A DNA stretch of 64,000 bases from Myxococcales bacterium (GCA_016792845.1 JAEUKH010000016.1:1-64000); one strand, 5' to 3'; numbered from the stretch's first letter, positions 44,446 to 53,568 are shown. The notes: generated by a model not told the origin, from the sequence alone. Made by a program: numbers and translations.

Positions 44446-45765
44446 TCAGCCCGGGCCTGCCGGGAGGCACTGGGTGAGGGGCATGCCGTTCAAGCGGATC
44501 GTCGCCCCAGCGATGCGGCGCACCATGCAGCAGTCGTCGACGTGGGTGAGCACGATGCGGTTGCGGCCCGCGATGACGTAGCGCGCGAGGTCGGCGGTGC
44601 TGCCGCCGCCGAGGTACGCGAAAGACCCGGGGTCGACCGCGCCGTTGGGGTGGCGGCTGTTGAAGACCGCGACGTTGACGCCGTCGTCGACGTTCTCGAT
44701 CGAGACCACCAGCGAGCTCACCGTGTACCCCGGCGGGATGTAAAAGCTCGTCTGGAAGTACGTGAAGTCTGCACCCTGGCGGCACTCACAAACACCGCAC
44801 AGGGTCGACGGGTCGTCGAAGCTGATGCGCGTCGGCGCGTGCGCGGCCCACCCGCGGTCGGTCTCTGCCGGAATCGACGCGTACTGGTACTCGCCCGGGT
44901 CGCCGTGCTGCGAAAACGTGCGCCCATTGGGGAAGCACGTCGGCCCCGCACCGAGGTGAATCTGCCACGGCGTCGCGCCCGCGCTGTCGCCCACGCAGGG
45001 CACGCACCCCTCGTCGATGGTGCCGTTGCAGTTGTCGTCGATGCCGTTGCAGCTCTCGACCCGCGGGGTGATCTCGTTCATGCACGGCCCCGGAGGCATG
45101 CCCGCGACGCAGACCCTTCGCCCCGCCCGACAGATACCGACCCCCGACGTGCCCGCGGGGCCGGTGTAGCAGCTCCCCTCGCCGGCGATGGCGCAGCAGT
45201 CGGGGCCGTCGTCTGTGCGGCCGTTGCAGTCTTCGTCGAGGCCGTTGTTGCAGACGTCGGCCGCGGGCACCACCGCGCCCTCACACGCGCTCCACATGCC
45301 GAACTCGCCCGCGCCCTCGCAGCGCTGCTGCCCGCGTCGGCAGAGCCCCGTCATGGCCCGCGCGGCCTCACCCGGGAAGCACCCCTGCGTCGTGCCCGGC
45401 GTACACGGGCAGTTCTCGTCGATGCGCCCGTCGCGGTTGTCGTCGAGGCCGTTGTTGCACTGCTCAGGCCCCGCGGGCACGTCGGCGCGGCCGCCCGCGT
45501 CGCTCCCGCCGCCGCCGCCCCCGCCGTCGCCGAGCCCGCCGCCGTCGCCCGTGGTTGACACTGCGTCAACACGCGACGCACTGCCATCCGAGGGCAGCGG
45601 CCCGATGTCACCGTGTTGTGTTGACGTACTGTCAAAGCTCGCCCCGGCGTCATCACCCGGGAAGGTGTTGCCGCCCGCGACGACGTCTTCTTCGCCGGCC
45701 GAGCAACCGAGGAGCGCCCCGACGAGGCAGAGGGCGGCGAGGGGGTGTGGGGTCGGCTTGGGCAT
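44446..45765 (-). CDS. MopE-like metal-binding-repeat lipoprotein
   Basis: 439 residues from ATG 45765. Lipobox LLGC (residues about 18-21), then a Gly/Asp/Ser linker, then repeated calcium/copper-binding-type motifs of the MopE family: CNNGLDDNRDGRIDENC, CNNGLDEDCNGRTDDG and CNGIDDNCNGTIDEGC, separated by Cys-rich loops. The C-terminal about 150 residues form a beta domain (FYIPPGYTVSSLVVSIENVDDGVNVAVFN). It is probably surface-exposed. Two palindromes (45555-45569, 45621-45635) lie in the linker coding sequence. It is divergent from murC. Confidence 0.85.
   Translation of the reverse strand: MPKPTPHPLAALCLVGALLGCSAGEEDVVAGGNTFPGDDAGASFDSTSTQHGDIGPLPSDGSASRVDAVSTTGDGGGLGDGGGGGGGSDAGGRADVPAGPEQCNNGLDDNRDGRIDENCPCTPGTTQGCFPGEAARAMTGLCRRGQQRCEGAGEFGMWSACEGAVVPAADVCNNGLDEDCNGRTDDGPDCCAIAGEGSCYTGPAGTSGVGICRAGRRVCVAGMPPGPCMNEITPRVESCNGIDDNCNGTIDEGCVPCVGDSAGATPWQIHLGAGPTCFPNGRTFSQHGDPGEYQYASIPAETDRGWAAHAPTRISFDDPSTLCGVCECRQGADFTYFQTSFYIPPGYTVSSLVVSIENVDDGVNVAVFNSRHPNGAVDPGSFAYLGGGSTADLARYVIAGRNRIVLTHVDDCCMVRRIAGATIRLNGMPLTQCLPAGPG
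45555..45635. repeat. Pair of family B palindromes inside the MopE-like lipoprotein linker
   Basis: TTGACACTGCGTCAA (45555-45569) and TTGACGTACTGTCAA (45621-45635) are 66 bp apart, close to the 64-bp spacing in the two 94-bp repeats. The intervening sequence has diverged. On the minus strand they encode parts of the Ser/Thr/Asp-rich linker (VDAVSTTG and FDSTSTQ). Confidence 0.6.
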
Positions 45766-45833
45766 CACGGTGGCTGATTGAAGCACCATTCTGGCACTGC
45801 ACCAAAGCGCCGAAAGGGTATAAACCGCGCCGC

Positions 45834-47216
45834 ATGTTTCGCGGACGGGTCAGGCACATTCACTTCATCGGCATCGGCGGCATCGGCATGAGCGGCATCG
45901 CCGAGGTGCTGCTCTCTCTCGGCTTTCAAGTGTCGGGCAGCGACCTCAAGGCCAGCGACGCCACCCGTCGGCTCGACGCGCTCGGTGCGCGCACCTTCTC
46001 GGGGCACGCGGCCGCGCATGTGGCCGACGCCGACGTGGTGGTCTTCTCGTCGGCGGTGAACGCTGAGAACCCCGAGGTCGTGGCGGCCCGCAACGCGGGC
46101 GTGCCGGTGATCGCGCGGGCCGAGATGTTGGCCGAGCTCATGCGCTTGAAGCACGGCATCGCCATCGCGGGGTCGCACGGCAAGACCACCACCACGTCGC
46201 TGGTGTCGACGGTGCTCCAGGCGGCGGGGCTCGACCCCACGGTGGTCATCGGCGGCAAGCTCAACGCCATCGGCACCAACGCCCGGGCGGGCGAGGGCGA
46301 GTTCCTCGTGGCAGAGGCCGACGAGAGCGACGGGAGCTTCCTCAAGCTTACGCCCACGGTGGCCGTGGTGACCAACATCGACCCCGAGCATCTCGACCAT
46401 TATGGCTCGGTGGCGCGGCTCGAACAGGCCTTCGTCGAATTCGTCGAGCGGGTGCCGTTCTACGGCCTCGCGGTGCTCTGCATCGACCACCCGCGGGTGC
46501 AAGCGATGCTGGCCCGCATCGACCGTCGGCACGTCACCTACGGCACCAACCCCCAGGCCGACTACGTCGCCAGCGAGGCGCGCTTCGAGGGCACCTTGAC
46601 CTCGTTCAGGGTGCACCGCCGCGGCGAAGACCTCGGGCGCTTCGCGGTGCGGGTGCCGGGTCAACACAACGTGCTCAACTGCCTCGCGGTGATCGCCGTG
46701 GCCGACGAGCTGGGGGTGAGCCACGACGTGGCCCGCGAGGCCCTCGGCAGCTTCGCGGGGGTTCAGCGCCGCTTCACCATCGTGGGCGAGGTCGACGGGC
46801 TCACCCTGGTCGACGACTACGGGCACCACCCGGCCGAGATCGAGGCGACCCTCTCGGCGGCCAAGCTCGGCTTCGGGCGGCGCGTCGTGGCGGCCTTTCA
46901 GCCCCATCGGTACAGCCGCACGGCGGCCCTCTTCGAAGACTTCGCGCGCTCGTTCAACCACGCCGACGTGGTGGTGGTGACCGAGGTCTACGCCGCCGGC
47001 GAGCAGCCCATCGAGGGCGCCACGGGCCGCAAGCTGAGCGAGGCCATCCGGCGCTTCGGGCACCGCGCGGTGGTCTTCGAGGCCGACAAGCGCCAGGTGG
47101 TCGACCAGCTCGACGCCCTCGTGCGGCCCGGCGACATGGTGATCGCCCTCGGCGCGGGTGACATCAACCAGTCGGTCAAGGCGCTCTACGAACGTCGTTT
47201 GGGTCGACAAACGTAG
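45834..47216 (+). CDS. murC: UDP-N-acetylmuramate:L-alanine ligase
   Basis: 460 residues from ATG 45834. Motifs: HFIGIGGIGMSGIAEVLL, VSGSDLKAS, SSAVNAENPEV, P-loop IAGSHGKTTTTSLV, EADESDGSFLKL, NIDPEHLDHYG, PGQHNVLNCLAVIAVA, VQRRFTIVGE, DDYGHHPAEIEATL and AFQPHRYSRTAALFEDF. It adds L-Ala to UDP-MurNAc. There is no clear ribosome site; a TATAAA at 45819-45824 lies 9 bp before the ATG, so the transcript may be leaderless. It restarts the dcw cluster after the insertion. Confidence 0.96.
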   Translation: MFRGRVRHIHFIGIGGIGMSGIAEVLLSLGFQVSGSDLKASDATRRLDALGARTFSGHAAAHVADADVVVFSSAVNAENPEVVAARNAGVPVIARAEMLAELMRLKHGIAIAGSHGKTTTTSLVSTVLQAAGLDPTVVIGGKLNAIGTNARAGEGEFLVAEADESDGSFLKLTPTVAVVTNIDPEHLDHYGSVARLEQAFVEFVERVPFYGLAVLCIDHPRVQAMLARIDRRHVTYGTNPQADYVASEARFEGTLTSFRVHRRGEDLGRFAVRVPGQHNVLNCLAVIAVADELGVSHDVAREALGSFAGVQRRFTIVGEVDGLTLVDDYGHHPAEIEATLSAAKLGFGRRVVAAFQPHRYSRTAALFEDFARSFNHADVVVVTEVYAAGEQPIEGATGRKLSEAIRRFGHRAVVFEADKRQVVDQLDALVRPGDMVIALGAGDINQSVKALYERRLGRQT

Positions 47217-47273
47217 TCACGCGGGCTCCGGTGGGGCGGCCGCGTCAGGGCGAAGGGCACGGAGGGGCGAGCG

Positions 47274-48032
47274 ATGGCAGCGCAGCGACAACTAGGCTTT
47301 CGTGATGGGCTCCGGGCCGCCGCGGGGGGGCTGAAATTTGTGCTCACCCGCAGCGAGGCCTGGGGCTGGGCGCTCATCCCTTCGGTGGTGGCGATGGCGC
47401 TCCTCGGGGTGATCGGGTCGAGCTCGGTGGCCCTGGTCTTGCGGCTCTTTTCGAACCTCCGTCACGCCGCGTCGACCTTCCGCGTGGTGCTCGGGTACCT
47501 CGCCACGGCGGGCGGGGTCTTGGGCGCCCTGCTCGTGTCGGTGCTCGCGGCGCTGAGCCTCGCCCAGCCCCTCTCGGGCTTCGCCCTCGATGCGCTCTCG
47601 CGGCTCCAAGAGAAGCAGCTCGGCGGCCCTGAGCGGCCTGACGGGGCCTTTCTTGAGACGGCCTGGCGCGGCCTTCGGGTGACCCTCGCGGGGCTCGCGG
47701 TGGGGCTGCCGGTGATCGGTCTCTTGTCGCTCGTCGGCCTGGTGGTGCCGGGCGCCTTTCTGGTCACCGTGCCGCTGAAGTTCATGGTCGCGGGGCTCCT
47801 CGTGGCGTGGGATTTCCTCGATTACCCCTTCGGCCTTCGGGCGATGCCGGTGCGGGCCCGCCTCGCGTGGATCAGGGCCAATTTCCGCGGCGTCTTGACC
47901 TTCGGCATGGTGAGCGGCGCGATGCTGCTCGTGCCGCTGGTGGGGCTCCTGGTGTTGCCCATCGGGGTGGCCGGGGCGACGCAGCTGGTGACCCGGCAAG
48001 AGCACCCAGAGCCGAAGCTCGGCCCTGGCTGA
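47274..48032 (+). CDS. EI24/CysZ-like inner-membrane protein
   Basis: 252 residues from ATG 47274. Four or more membrane segments and the EI24-domain pattern: FRDGLRAAAGGLKFVLTRSEAW, LIPSVVAMALLG, a central SLAQPLSGFALDALSRLQEK, the amphipathic AWRGLRVTLAGLAVGLPVI, and a LVAWDFLDYPFGLRAM motif near the C-terminus. CysZ is a sulfate permease, but many EI24 proteins have unknown roles. It sits between murC and ftsQ, where murB and ddl often lie in other bacteria. Confidence 0.8.
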   Translation: MAAQRQLGFRDGLRAAAGGLKFVLTRSEAWGWALIPSVVAMALLGVIGSSSVALVLRLFSNLRHAASTFRVVLGYLATAGGVLGALLVSVLAALSLAQPLSGFALDALSRLQEKQLGGPERPDGAFLETAWRGLRVTLAGLAVGLPVIGLLSLVGLVVPGAFLVTVPLKFMVAGLLVAWDFLDYPFGLRAMPVRARLAWIRANFRGVLTFGMVSGAMLLVPLVGLLVLPIGVAGATQLVTRQEHPEPKLGPG

Positions 48033-48100
48033 ATAGCGGTTCAGTACCCTTTGCTGCGATTTCGCGTCGGGGTCTGCGACGGTGGTACCGAGCGTCGACC

Positions 48101-49024
48101 ATGGCCTTCAAGCTCTCACGGCGTACGCCCTCCGAGGCGGTCGAGGCTCAGCCTGTCAACCGCGCGATCGCGCGCCCGAAGGAGCCTTCGCCCGACGACG
48201 CGACGGCCACCGTCTCGGCGCCTCCGGTCTCGCGCGGCGTGTGGCTCAAGCGGGCCTTCGCGGGGGCGATGACCTTCGGCCGCGTGGCGCTCACCCTCGC
48301 GACCCTGGGGGGCTCGATCGTGGGGGGCCGCGCGGTGCACCGTTGGTTGCATCAGACGCCCAGGTTTGCCGCACGAAACCTTGAGGTCGAGGGTCTCAGG
48401 CACACCGCCCGCGAGGCGCTCCTCGGGGCCGCGCGTCTCAGCCCCGAGCGCAACCTCCTCTCGATCGACGGCGACGCCGCCGCCCGCGCGATGGAGCGGC
48501 TCCCCTGGGTGGCCCACGCTCGGGTCACGCGGCAGCTCCCGAACACCGTGCGCGTGGTGGTCGAAGAGCGCGAGGCCGCGGCGCTCCTGGCCGCCGAGGG
48601 GCTGTACCTCGTCGACGCTCGGGGCGAGCTCATCAAGCGCGTCGAGGCGGGCGACCCGACCGACCTGCCGGTGATCACGGGCTTGTCTCACGCCGACTTT
48701 CACGACGAGGCCGAGGCGGCGCAGTCGCGGGTGGGCGACGCTTTGGCGCTCCTCGGCGACATCGAGGCGAGCTCGGCGGGCCCGCGGGTGAGCGCCGAGG
48801 AGGTGCACTGCGAAGACACCGGCGAGCTCAGCGTGATGCTCGACGGCACCTACGTCTGGCTCGGGCGAGGGCACTACCGCGCCAAGCTCTCGCGGCTGCG
48901 GGTGGTGATGGCCGAGCTGCGCCGCCGGGGCCTCACCGCGGCCGAGATTCACCTTGAGAGCGAGCGGCACCCCGAGCGCGTGACCGTGCGCGCCTACAAC
49001 GCCGTCGCCGTCGCCGCGCGCTGA
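48101..49024 (+). CDS. ftsQ: Cell division protein FtsQ
   Basis: 307 residues from ATG 48101. A cytoplasmic N-terminus of about 60 residues precedes one membrane segment (VALTLATLGGSIVGGRAV). The POTRA domain follows (ARNLEVEGLRHTAREALLGAA, RLSPERNLLSIDGDAAARAMERLPWVAHARVTRQLPN compressed here as its usual order), then an FtsQ beta domain with AEGLYLVDARGELIKRV and LPVITG. FtsQ bridges FtsL/FtsB and early division proteins in the periplasm. It ends in the gap that holds the 14-bp minisatellite. Confidence 0.93.
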   Translation: MAFKLSRRTPSEAVEAQPVNRAIARPKEPSPDDATATVSAPPVSRGVWLKRAFAGAMTFGRVALTLATLGGSIVGGRAVHRWLHQTPRFAARNLEVEGLRHTAREALLGAARLSPERNLLSIDGDAAARAMERLPWVAHARVTRQLPNTVRVVVEEREAAALLAAEGLYLVDARGELIKRVEAGDPTDLPVITGLSHADFHDEAEAAQSRVGDALALLGDIEASSAGPRVSAEEVHCEDTGELSVMLDGTYVWLGRGHYRAKLSRLRVVMAELRRRGLTAAEIHLESERHPERVTVRAYNAVAVAAR

Positions 49025-49072
49025 GCCGACCGCGGTCGGCGTCGATTGACAGACATCGCGCGTGCGGAGGTG

Positions 49073-49156
49073 TGTCGATTGACGGGTGTCGATTGACGGG
49101 TGTCGATTGACGGGCGTCGATTGACGGGCGTCGATTGACGGGCGTCGATTGACGGG
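49073..49156. repeat. Minisatellite: six copies of a 14-bp unit
   Basis: Six uninterrupted copies of YGTCGATTGACGGG: three begin with T (49073-49114) and three with C (49115-49156). A partial copy is at 49040-49051. The array lies between the convergent 3' ends of ftsQ and the RCC1 lipoprotein gene and contains no spacers. Confidence 0.9.
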
Positions 49157-49159
49157 CGG

Positions 49160-50668
49160 CTACAGGAGGTCGCGCACGAGGGCGGGGGGCTCCATCGTCG
49201 AGGCGACGCCGCCGCCGGTTTGGCCGTAGACGTTCCACCCCCAGCAGCGCACCTCGCCGCTGTCGAGGAGGGCGCAGCTGTGGTAGTCGCCCACCGACAC
49301 CTGGCGCACGTTGCTGAGCTGAACGCGCACCGGCGTGTTGCGGCTACAGGGGTACGTGTCGGTGCCGACGCTGCAGGTGAGCGAGGTGGCGGCGCCGAGC
49401 TGCTCGTTGTCGTTGCGGCCGCCGCAGAGCAGGTTGCCGTCGCTGGTGACCACACACGCGTGCGAGCGCCCGGTGGCCACCGAGCGGGGGTTGGTGACCT
49501 GCGGCACCACCGAGGGGTTCATCGCGCACAGAAACGCGCCGCTGACGCTCGAACACTGGGCCGACGGGGCGCCGAGGAGCTGGCCGTAACCATCCCACCC
49601 CCAGCAGACCAGGGCGCCGGTGCTGCGCTGGGCGCACCCGTGCGAGCCGCCCGCGAAGATGGCGCTCACGCTGGTCTCGCCCGCCACCGTCACGGGCGGA
49701 ACCACCCCGCCCTCGATGGCCCCGACCTGCCCGTTTCCGAGCTGCGCCGAGTCGTTGAGGCCCCAGCACTGCACCGCGCCCCCGCGGCGCCGCGCGCAGG
49801 TGTAGAAGCGCCCCGCGGCCACCTCGACGGCGTCGGTGACCCCGGCCACCGCGGTGGGCGTCGGGGTACACGGCGAGAGCGTGCCATCGCCCTCGTCACA
49901 CTGGGCGGGGCTCTGCCCGATGGCCACGCCGGTCTGCCCGAAGGCGTTCGAACCCCAGCACCGGACCGTGCCGTCTTCGAGCGCGGCGCAGACGTGATAC
50001 GCGCCCGCAGAGAGGCTCCGAACCGGGCCGAGGGTGACCGCAGTGGGCGTCGCCGTAGGCGCCGTCGAGCCGCGCCCCTGGCCGAGCTGCCCGGCCTCGT
50101 TGGCGCCCCAACAGAGCACCGAGCGGTTCTGCCGGAGCACACAGGTCGCGCCCGCCGAGGTCACGAGGTCGACCGCGTCGGTCACGCCGGCCACCTCGAC
50201 GGCGCGGGGGTCGCACGGCAGCCTGACCCCGCCCGGACGGGTGAGGCACTGGCTCGCGCTCTGGCTCGCGGGGCGCCCGAGCTGGCCGTTGTCGTTAAGC
50301 CCCCAACAGCGCACCCGCCCGTCGCTGCGGAGCGCGCACGCGTGACCCGCCGACGAGGCTACCACCTTCACCACCCGCAGCGCGCCGCCGTCGAGGCCCC
50401 CCGCGTCTTGGGCACCGGCGTCGGTCGAGGTGGCGTCTGAGACCCGCGCGTCGACGCCCGCGTCGCGCTTCATCTCGACGTCGCCCGCGGCGTCGCGGGA
50501 AGCGTCTTCGCCGCCGGTGTCGACCGCGGTGGCGTCGACCTGAACATCGACCGCGGCGTCGACCGCGGCGTCGCGGGCGTCGCCGTCGGAGCTGCACGCC
50601 GTAAGGGCGACGACGCCCGAGACCAGGGCAAGCAAGGCGCGCGACACGAAGCGGGGCTTGAGGCTCAT
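49160..50668 (-). CDS. RCC1-repeat beta-propeller lipoprotein
   Basis: 502 residues from ATG 50668. Lipobox LTAC (residues about 22-25), then an Asp/Ala-rich linker of about 70 residues (DAAVDAAVDVQVDATAVD). Seven or so RCC1-type blades follow, each with CALRSDGRVRCWGLNDNGQLG-like cores; examples are CVLRQNRSVLCWGANEAGQLG and CAALEDGTVRCWGSNAFGQTG. Extra Cys in each blade suggest disulfides. It is probably an outer-membrane or surface lipoprotein of unknown role. It lies on the opposite strand between ftsQ and ftsA. Confidence 0.9.
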   Translation of the reverse strand: MSLKPRFVSRALLALVSGVVALTACSSDGDARDAAVDAAVDVQVDATAVDTGGEDASRDAAGDVEMKRDAGVDARVSDATSTDAGAQDAGGLDGGALRVVKVVASSAGHACALRSDGRVRCWGLNDNGQLGRPASQSASQCLTRPGGVRLPCDPRAVEVAGVTDAVDLVTSAGATCVLRQNRSVLCWGANEAGQLGQGRGSTAPTATPTAVTLGPVRSLSAGAYHVCAALEDGTVRCWGSNAFGQTGVAIGQSPAQCDEGDGTLSPCTPTPTAVAGVTDAVEVAAGRFYTCARRRGGAVQCWGLNDSAQLGNGQVGAIEGGVVPPVTVAGETSVSAIFAGGSHGCAQRSTGALVCWGWDGYGQLLGAPSAQCSSVSGAFLCAMNPSVVPQVTNPRSVATGRSHACVVTSDGNLLCGGRNDNEQLGAATSLTCSVGTDTYPCSRNTPVRVQLSNVRQVSVGDYHSCALLDSGEVRCWGWNVYGQTGGGVASTMEPPALVRDLL

Positions 50669-50881
50669 GAGCCCGACGGTGACGCGGCGACGGCGGCGCC
50701 GTCAACCGCTGTCAAATCGGCGGCTGCGAGTTTGTTCAGTGTGCCCCCGACGCGGGCCCTGAGAGATCGAGCGCGCCCTTGAAAACAAGGCGATCTGCGC
50801 GACCCCAAAAAAGAGTGCGTCACTTATTTGTGCCCGCGCGCCTCGGCATGGCAACGGCCGTCGAGCCGAAAGGACGTTCGT

Positions 50882-52147
50882 ATGGGCAAGCCTGGTGACA
50901 TCATCGTGGCCCTCGACATTGGGACCACCAAGACCTGCGCCGTCGTGGGTGAAGTTGTGGCCGATGGGGTCGACATCACGGGGGTGGGGGAGTCGCGCTC
51001 GCGGGGCCTCCGCAAGGGCGTGGTGGTCAACATCGAGAGCACCGTGGCCTCGATCAAAGAGGCCGTCGAGCGCGCGGGCAACGTGGCGGGCGTGCAGATC
51101 GCCTCGGTGTACGCGGGCCTCGCGGGCAGCCATGTGCGCGGCGTCAACTCGCACGGCATCGTGACCATCGCGGGCCGCGAGGTGGCCCAAGACGACGTCG
51201 GGCGCGTGCTCGACCAGGCCCAGCACATTCAGATCCCGGGCGATCGCAGGGTCATCCATGTGCTGCCGCAAGACTACATCGTCGATGCGCAAGACGGCAT
51301 CCGCGAGCCCATCGGCATGGCGGGGGTGCGCCTCGAAGCGCGGGCCCATCTCATCACCGCGGCCGAGACGAGCATCCAGAACCTCACCAAGTGTGCCGAT
51401 CGGTGCCAGCTCCACATGGCCGACCTGGTGCTCTCGGTGCTGGCCAGCGCCGAGGCGGTGGTCACCGAAGACGAGAAAGAGATCGGCGTCGCGGTGGTCG
51501 ACATCGGCGGCGGCACCACCGACGTGATCCTCTACGTCGACGGGTCGGTCGCGCACACCGCGGTGCTGCCCATGGGCGGCATGAACCTCACCGCAGACAT
51601 CGCCGCGGGGCTGCGCACGCCCACCACCGAGGCCGAGCGCTTGAAGCTCCGGTACGGCTGCGCGGTGGCCTCGCTGGTCGACCCCACCGAGATGATCGAG
51701 GTGCCCGGGGTCGGGGGCCGCGCGGCGCAGCCTGTGTCGCGGCAGCTCCTCGCCAACATCGCCGAGCCGCGGATGGAAGAGATCTTTCGCTTCGTCGGCC
51801 GGGTCATCATGGACAGCGGCTACCGCGACCTCCTCGGCGCGGGCGTCGTGATCTGCGGCGGCGGGTCGATCCTTGAGGGCACCCCCGAGCTGGCCGAGCA
51901 CGTCTTGGGTCTGCCGACGCGTCGGGGCGAGCCTACGGGGGTCGGCGGGCTCGTCGAGATGGTGCGGAGCCCGTCGATGGCGACCGCGGTGGGGCTTCTC
52001 AAGTGGGGCGCGTCGCGCCCGGCTCGGCCGATGGTGCCGCCGGTCGCGTCGAGCCGCCCGGGGCCCGTGAAGGTGCCGCCGGGGCAGGCCTCGAAGATGA
52101 CCGGCACCCTGGGCCGGATCAAAGACTGGATCTCAGAAGTGTTCTGA
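50882..52147 (+). CDS. ftsA: Cell division protein FtsA
   Basis: 421 residues from ATG 50882, with AAAGGA upstream. Actin-fold motifs: IVALDIGTTKTCAVVGEV (phosphate 1), the SHUA-domain segment SRGLRKGVVVNIE, VHVLPQDYIVDAQDGI-like region, VVDIGGGTTDVILYVDG (phosphate 2), and GVVICGGGSILEG (adenosine). The C-terminal LGRIKDWISEVF is the amphipathic membrane-targeting helix. FtsA tethers FtsZ filaments to the membrane. ftsZ follows after 119 bp. Confidence 0.97.
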   Translation: MGKPGDIIVALDIGTTKTCAVVGEVVADGVDITGVGESRSRGLRKGVVVNIESTVASIKEAVERAGNVAGVQIASVYAGLAGSHVRGVNSHGIVTIAGREVAQDDVGRVLDQAQHIQIPGDRRVIHVLPQDYIVDAQDGIREPIGMAGVRLEARAHLITAAETSIQNLTKCADRCQLHMADLVLSVLASAEAVVTEDEKEIGVAVVDIGGGTTDVILYVDGSVAHTAVLPMGGMNLTADIAAGLRTPTTEAERLKLRYGCAVASLVDPTEMIEVPGVGGRAAQPVSRQLLANIAEPRMEEIFRFVGRVIMDSGYRDLLGAGVVICGGGSILEGTPELAEHVLGLPTRRGEPTGVGGLVEMVRSPSMATAVGLLKWGASRPARPMVPPVASSRPGPVKVPPGQASKMTGTLGRIKDWISEVF

Positions 52148-52266
52148 ATCGCAAGGTTTTCTCGCGATCACCGCGGCCCCCCGGGGCACGACGGAAGGAA
52201 GGTCCTTCGCGTCTCGCGCCGCACCGATCGCATCGCTGAAGTGGTCTCACTGGAGGTAAGGTTCAC

Positions 52267-53568
52267 ATGGGTCTCTCGATCGATTTGGCTGACGATTCAA
52301 ACTTCGCGGCGGCGCGCATCAAGGTTGTGGGCGTGGGCGGCGCGGGCGGCAACGCGATCCGTTCGATGATCGACGCGCAGGTGAGCGACGTCGAGTTCGT
52401 GGTGGCGAACACCGACGTTCAGGCCCTCGCGGCGCACCCCGCCGAGGTGAAGATTCAGCTCGGCCGCAACCTCACCCGCGGCCTCGGCGCCGGGGCGACC
52501 CCGGAGGTCGGCAAGAAGGCCGCGCTCGAAGACATTCAGCTCATTCAAGAGCAGCTCCAGGGCGCCGACATGGTCTTCGTGACCGCGGGCATGGGCGGCG
52601 GCACGGGTACGGGCGCGGCGCCGGTGATCGCGCAGGTCGCGCGTGACCTCGGGGCGTTGACCGTGGGCGTGGTGACCAAGCCCTTCGGCTTCGAGGGGCG
52701 TCGGCGCGGCAAGCAGGCGCACATGGGCCTCGACGAGCTCGCGCAGCACGTCGACTCGCTGATCGTGATCCCGAACGACAAGCTCTTGACCCTCGAAGAC
52801 GGGGCCAACCTCGCGTTCACCGAGGCCTTTCGGAAGGCCGACGAGGTGCTCGTGAACGCGGTGCAGTCGATCTCTGACCTCATCCAGCAGAACGGCGTGG
52901 TCAACGTCGACTTCGCCGACGTCAAGGCGGTGATGAACAACATGGGCCGCGCGCTCATGGGTGTCGGCTACGGCCGCGGCGATCGCCGCGCGATGGACGC
53001 CGCCAACGCCGCCATCAACTCGCCGCTCCTCGACAACATGAAGGTCGAAGGCGCGACGGGCATTCTCTTGAACTTCATGGGCGGCCCCGACATGAAGCTC
53101 TCAGAGGTCCACGAGGCCGCTGCGATGATCGAAGACGCAGCCCACGAAGACGCCAACATCATCTTCGGCGTGGTGATCAACCCCGAGATGCGCGACCTCA
53201 TCAAGGTCACGGTGATCGCCACGGGCTTCAACCGCGAGGCCGAAGAGCAGCGCGAGAAGTCGGCCGTCGCGGCGCGCCCGATTGCGCCGGGGTACCACGT
53301 GCAGCAGCTGCGGCCCCAGCCCGGGGCCTACAACGCCTCGGCGGGCCACACCCCGCTGAACGGGCGCGGCATGGTCAACATGCCCCCGCCGCAGCCGCGC
53401 GAGCGCACCTCGACGTCGCCCAATCAGCCCTCGGCGGTGGGCGGGCGACCCTCGAACCCCCCCGGCGGCCGTGACCCGCAGGGCCGTCAGCCCCGCGCAG
53501 GGCTCTCGATGAGCGAAGAAGAGTGGGACATCCCCGCCTTCCTCCGCACCCGCAACAACGACGAGTGA
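52267..53568 (+). CDS. ftsZ: Cell division protein FtsZ
   Basis: 433 residues from ATG 52267, preceded by GGAGGT. Motifs: IKVVGVGGAGGNAI, VANTDVQAL, the tubulin signature GGGTGTGAAPV, IPNDKLL, and the T7 loop NVDFADVKAVM. A Pro/Gly/Arg-rich linker of about 100 residues precedes the conserved C-terminal peptide WDIPAFLR that binds FtsA. It is the last gene of the cluster. Confidence 0.98.
   Translation: MGLSIDLADDSNFAAARIKVVGVGGAGGNAIRSMIDAQVSDVEFVVANTDVQALAAHPAEVKIQLGRNLTRGLGAGATPEVGKKAALEDIQLIQEQLQGADMVFVTAGMGGGTGTGAAPVIAQVARDLGALTVGVVTKPFGFEGRRRGKQAHMGLDELAQHVDSLIVIPNDKLLTLEDGANLAFTEAFRKADEVLVNAVQSISDLIQQNGVVNVDFADVKAVMNNMGRALMGVGYGRGDRRAMDAANAAINSPLLDNMKVEGATGILLNFMGGPDMKLSEVHEAAAMIEDAAHEDANIIFGVVINPEMRDLIKVTVIATGFNREAEEQREKSAVAARPIAPGYHVQQLRPQPGAYNASAGHTPLNGRGMVNMPPPQPRERTSTSPNQPSAVGGRPSNPPGGRDPQGRQPRAGLSMSEEEWDIPAFLRTRNNDE

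Noticed and set aside
49073..49156. CRISPR-like or coding repeat
   Set aside because: 14-bp head-to-tail copies without spacers; open frames across it are a by-product of the repeat period and lack of stops.
50778..50807. Heat-shock (sigma-32) promoter before ftsA: CTTGAAA and CCCC
   Set aside because: The spacing between the two boxes is longer than the accepted range and the downstream element is incomplete.
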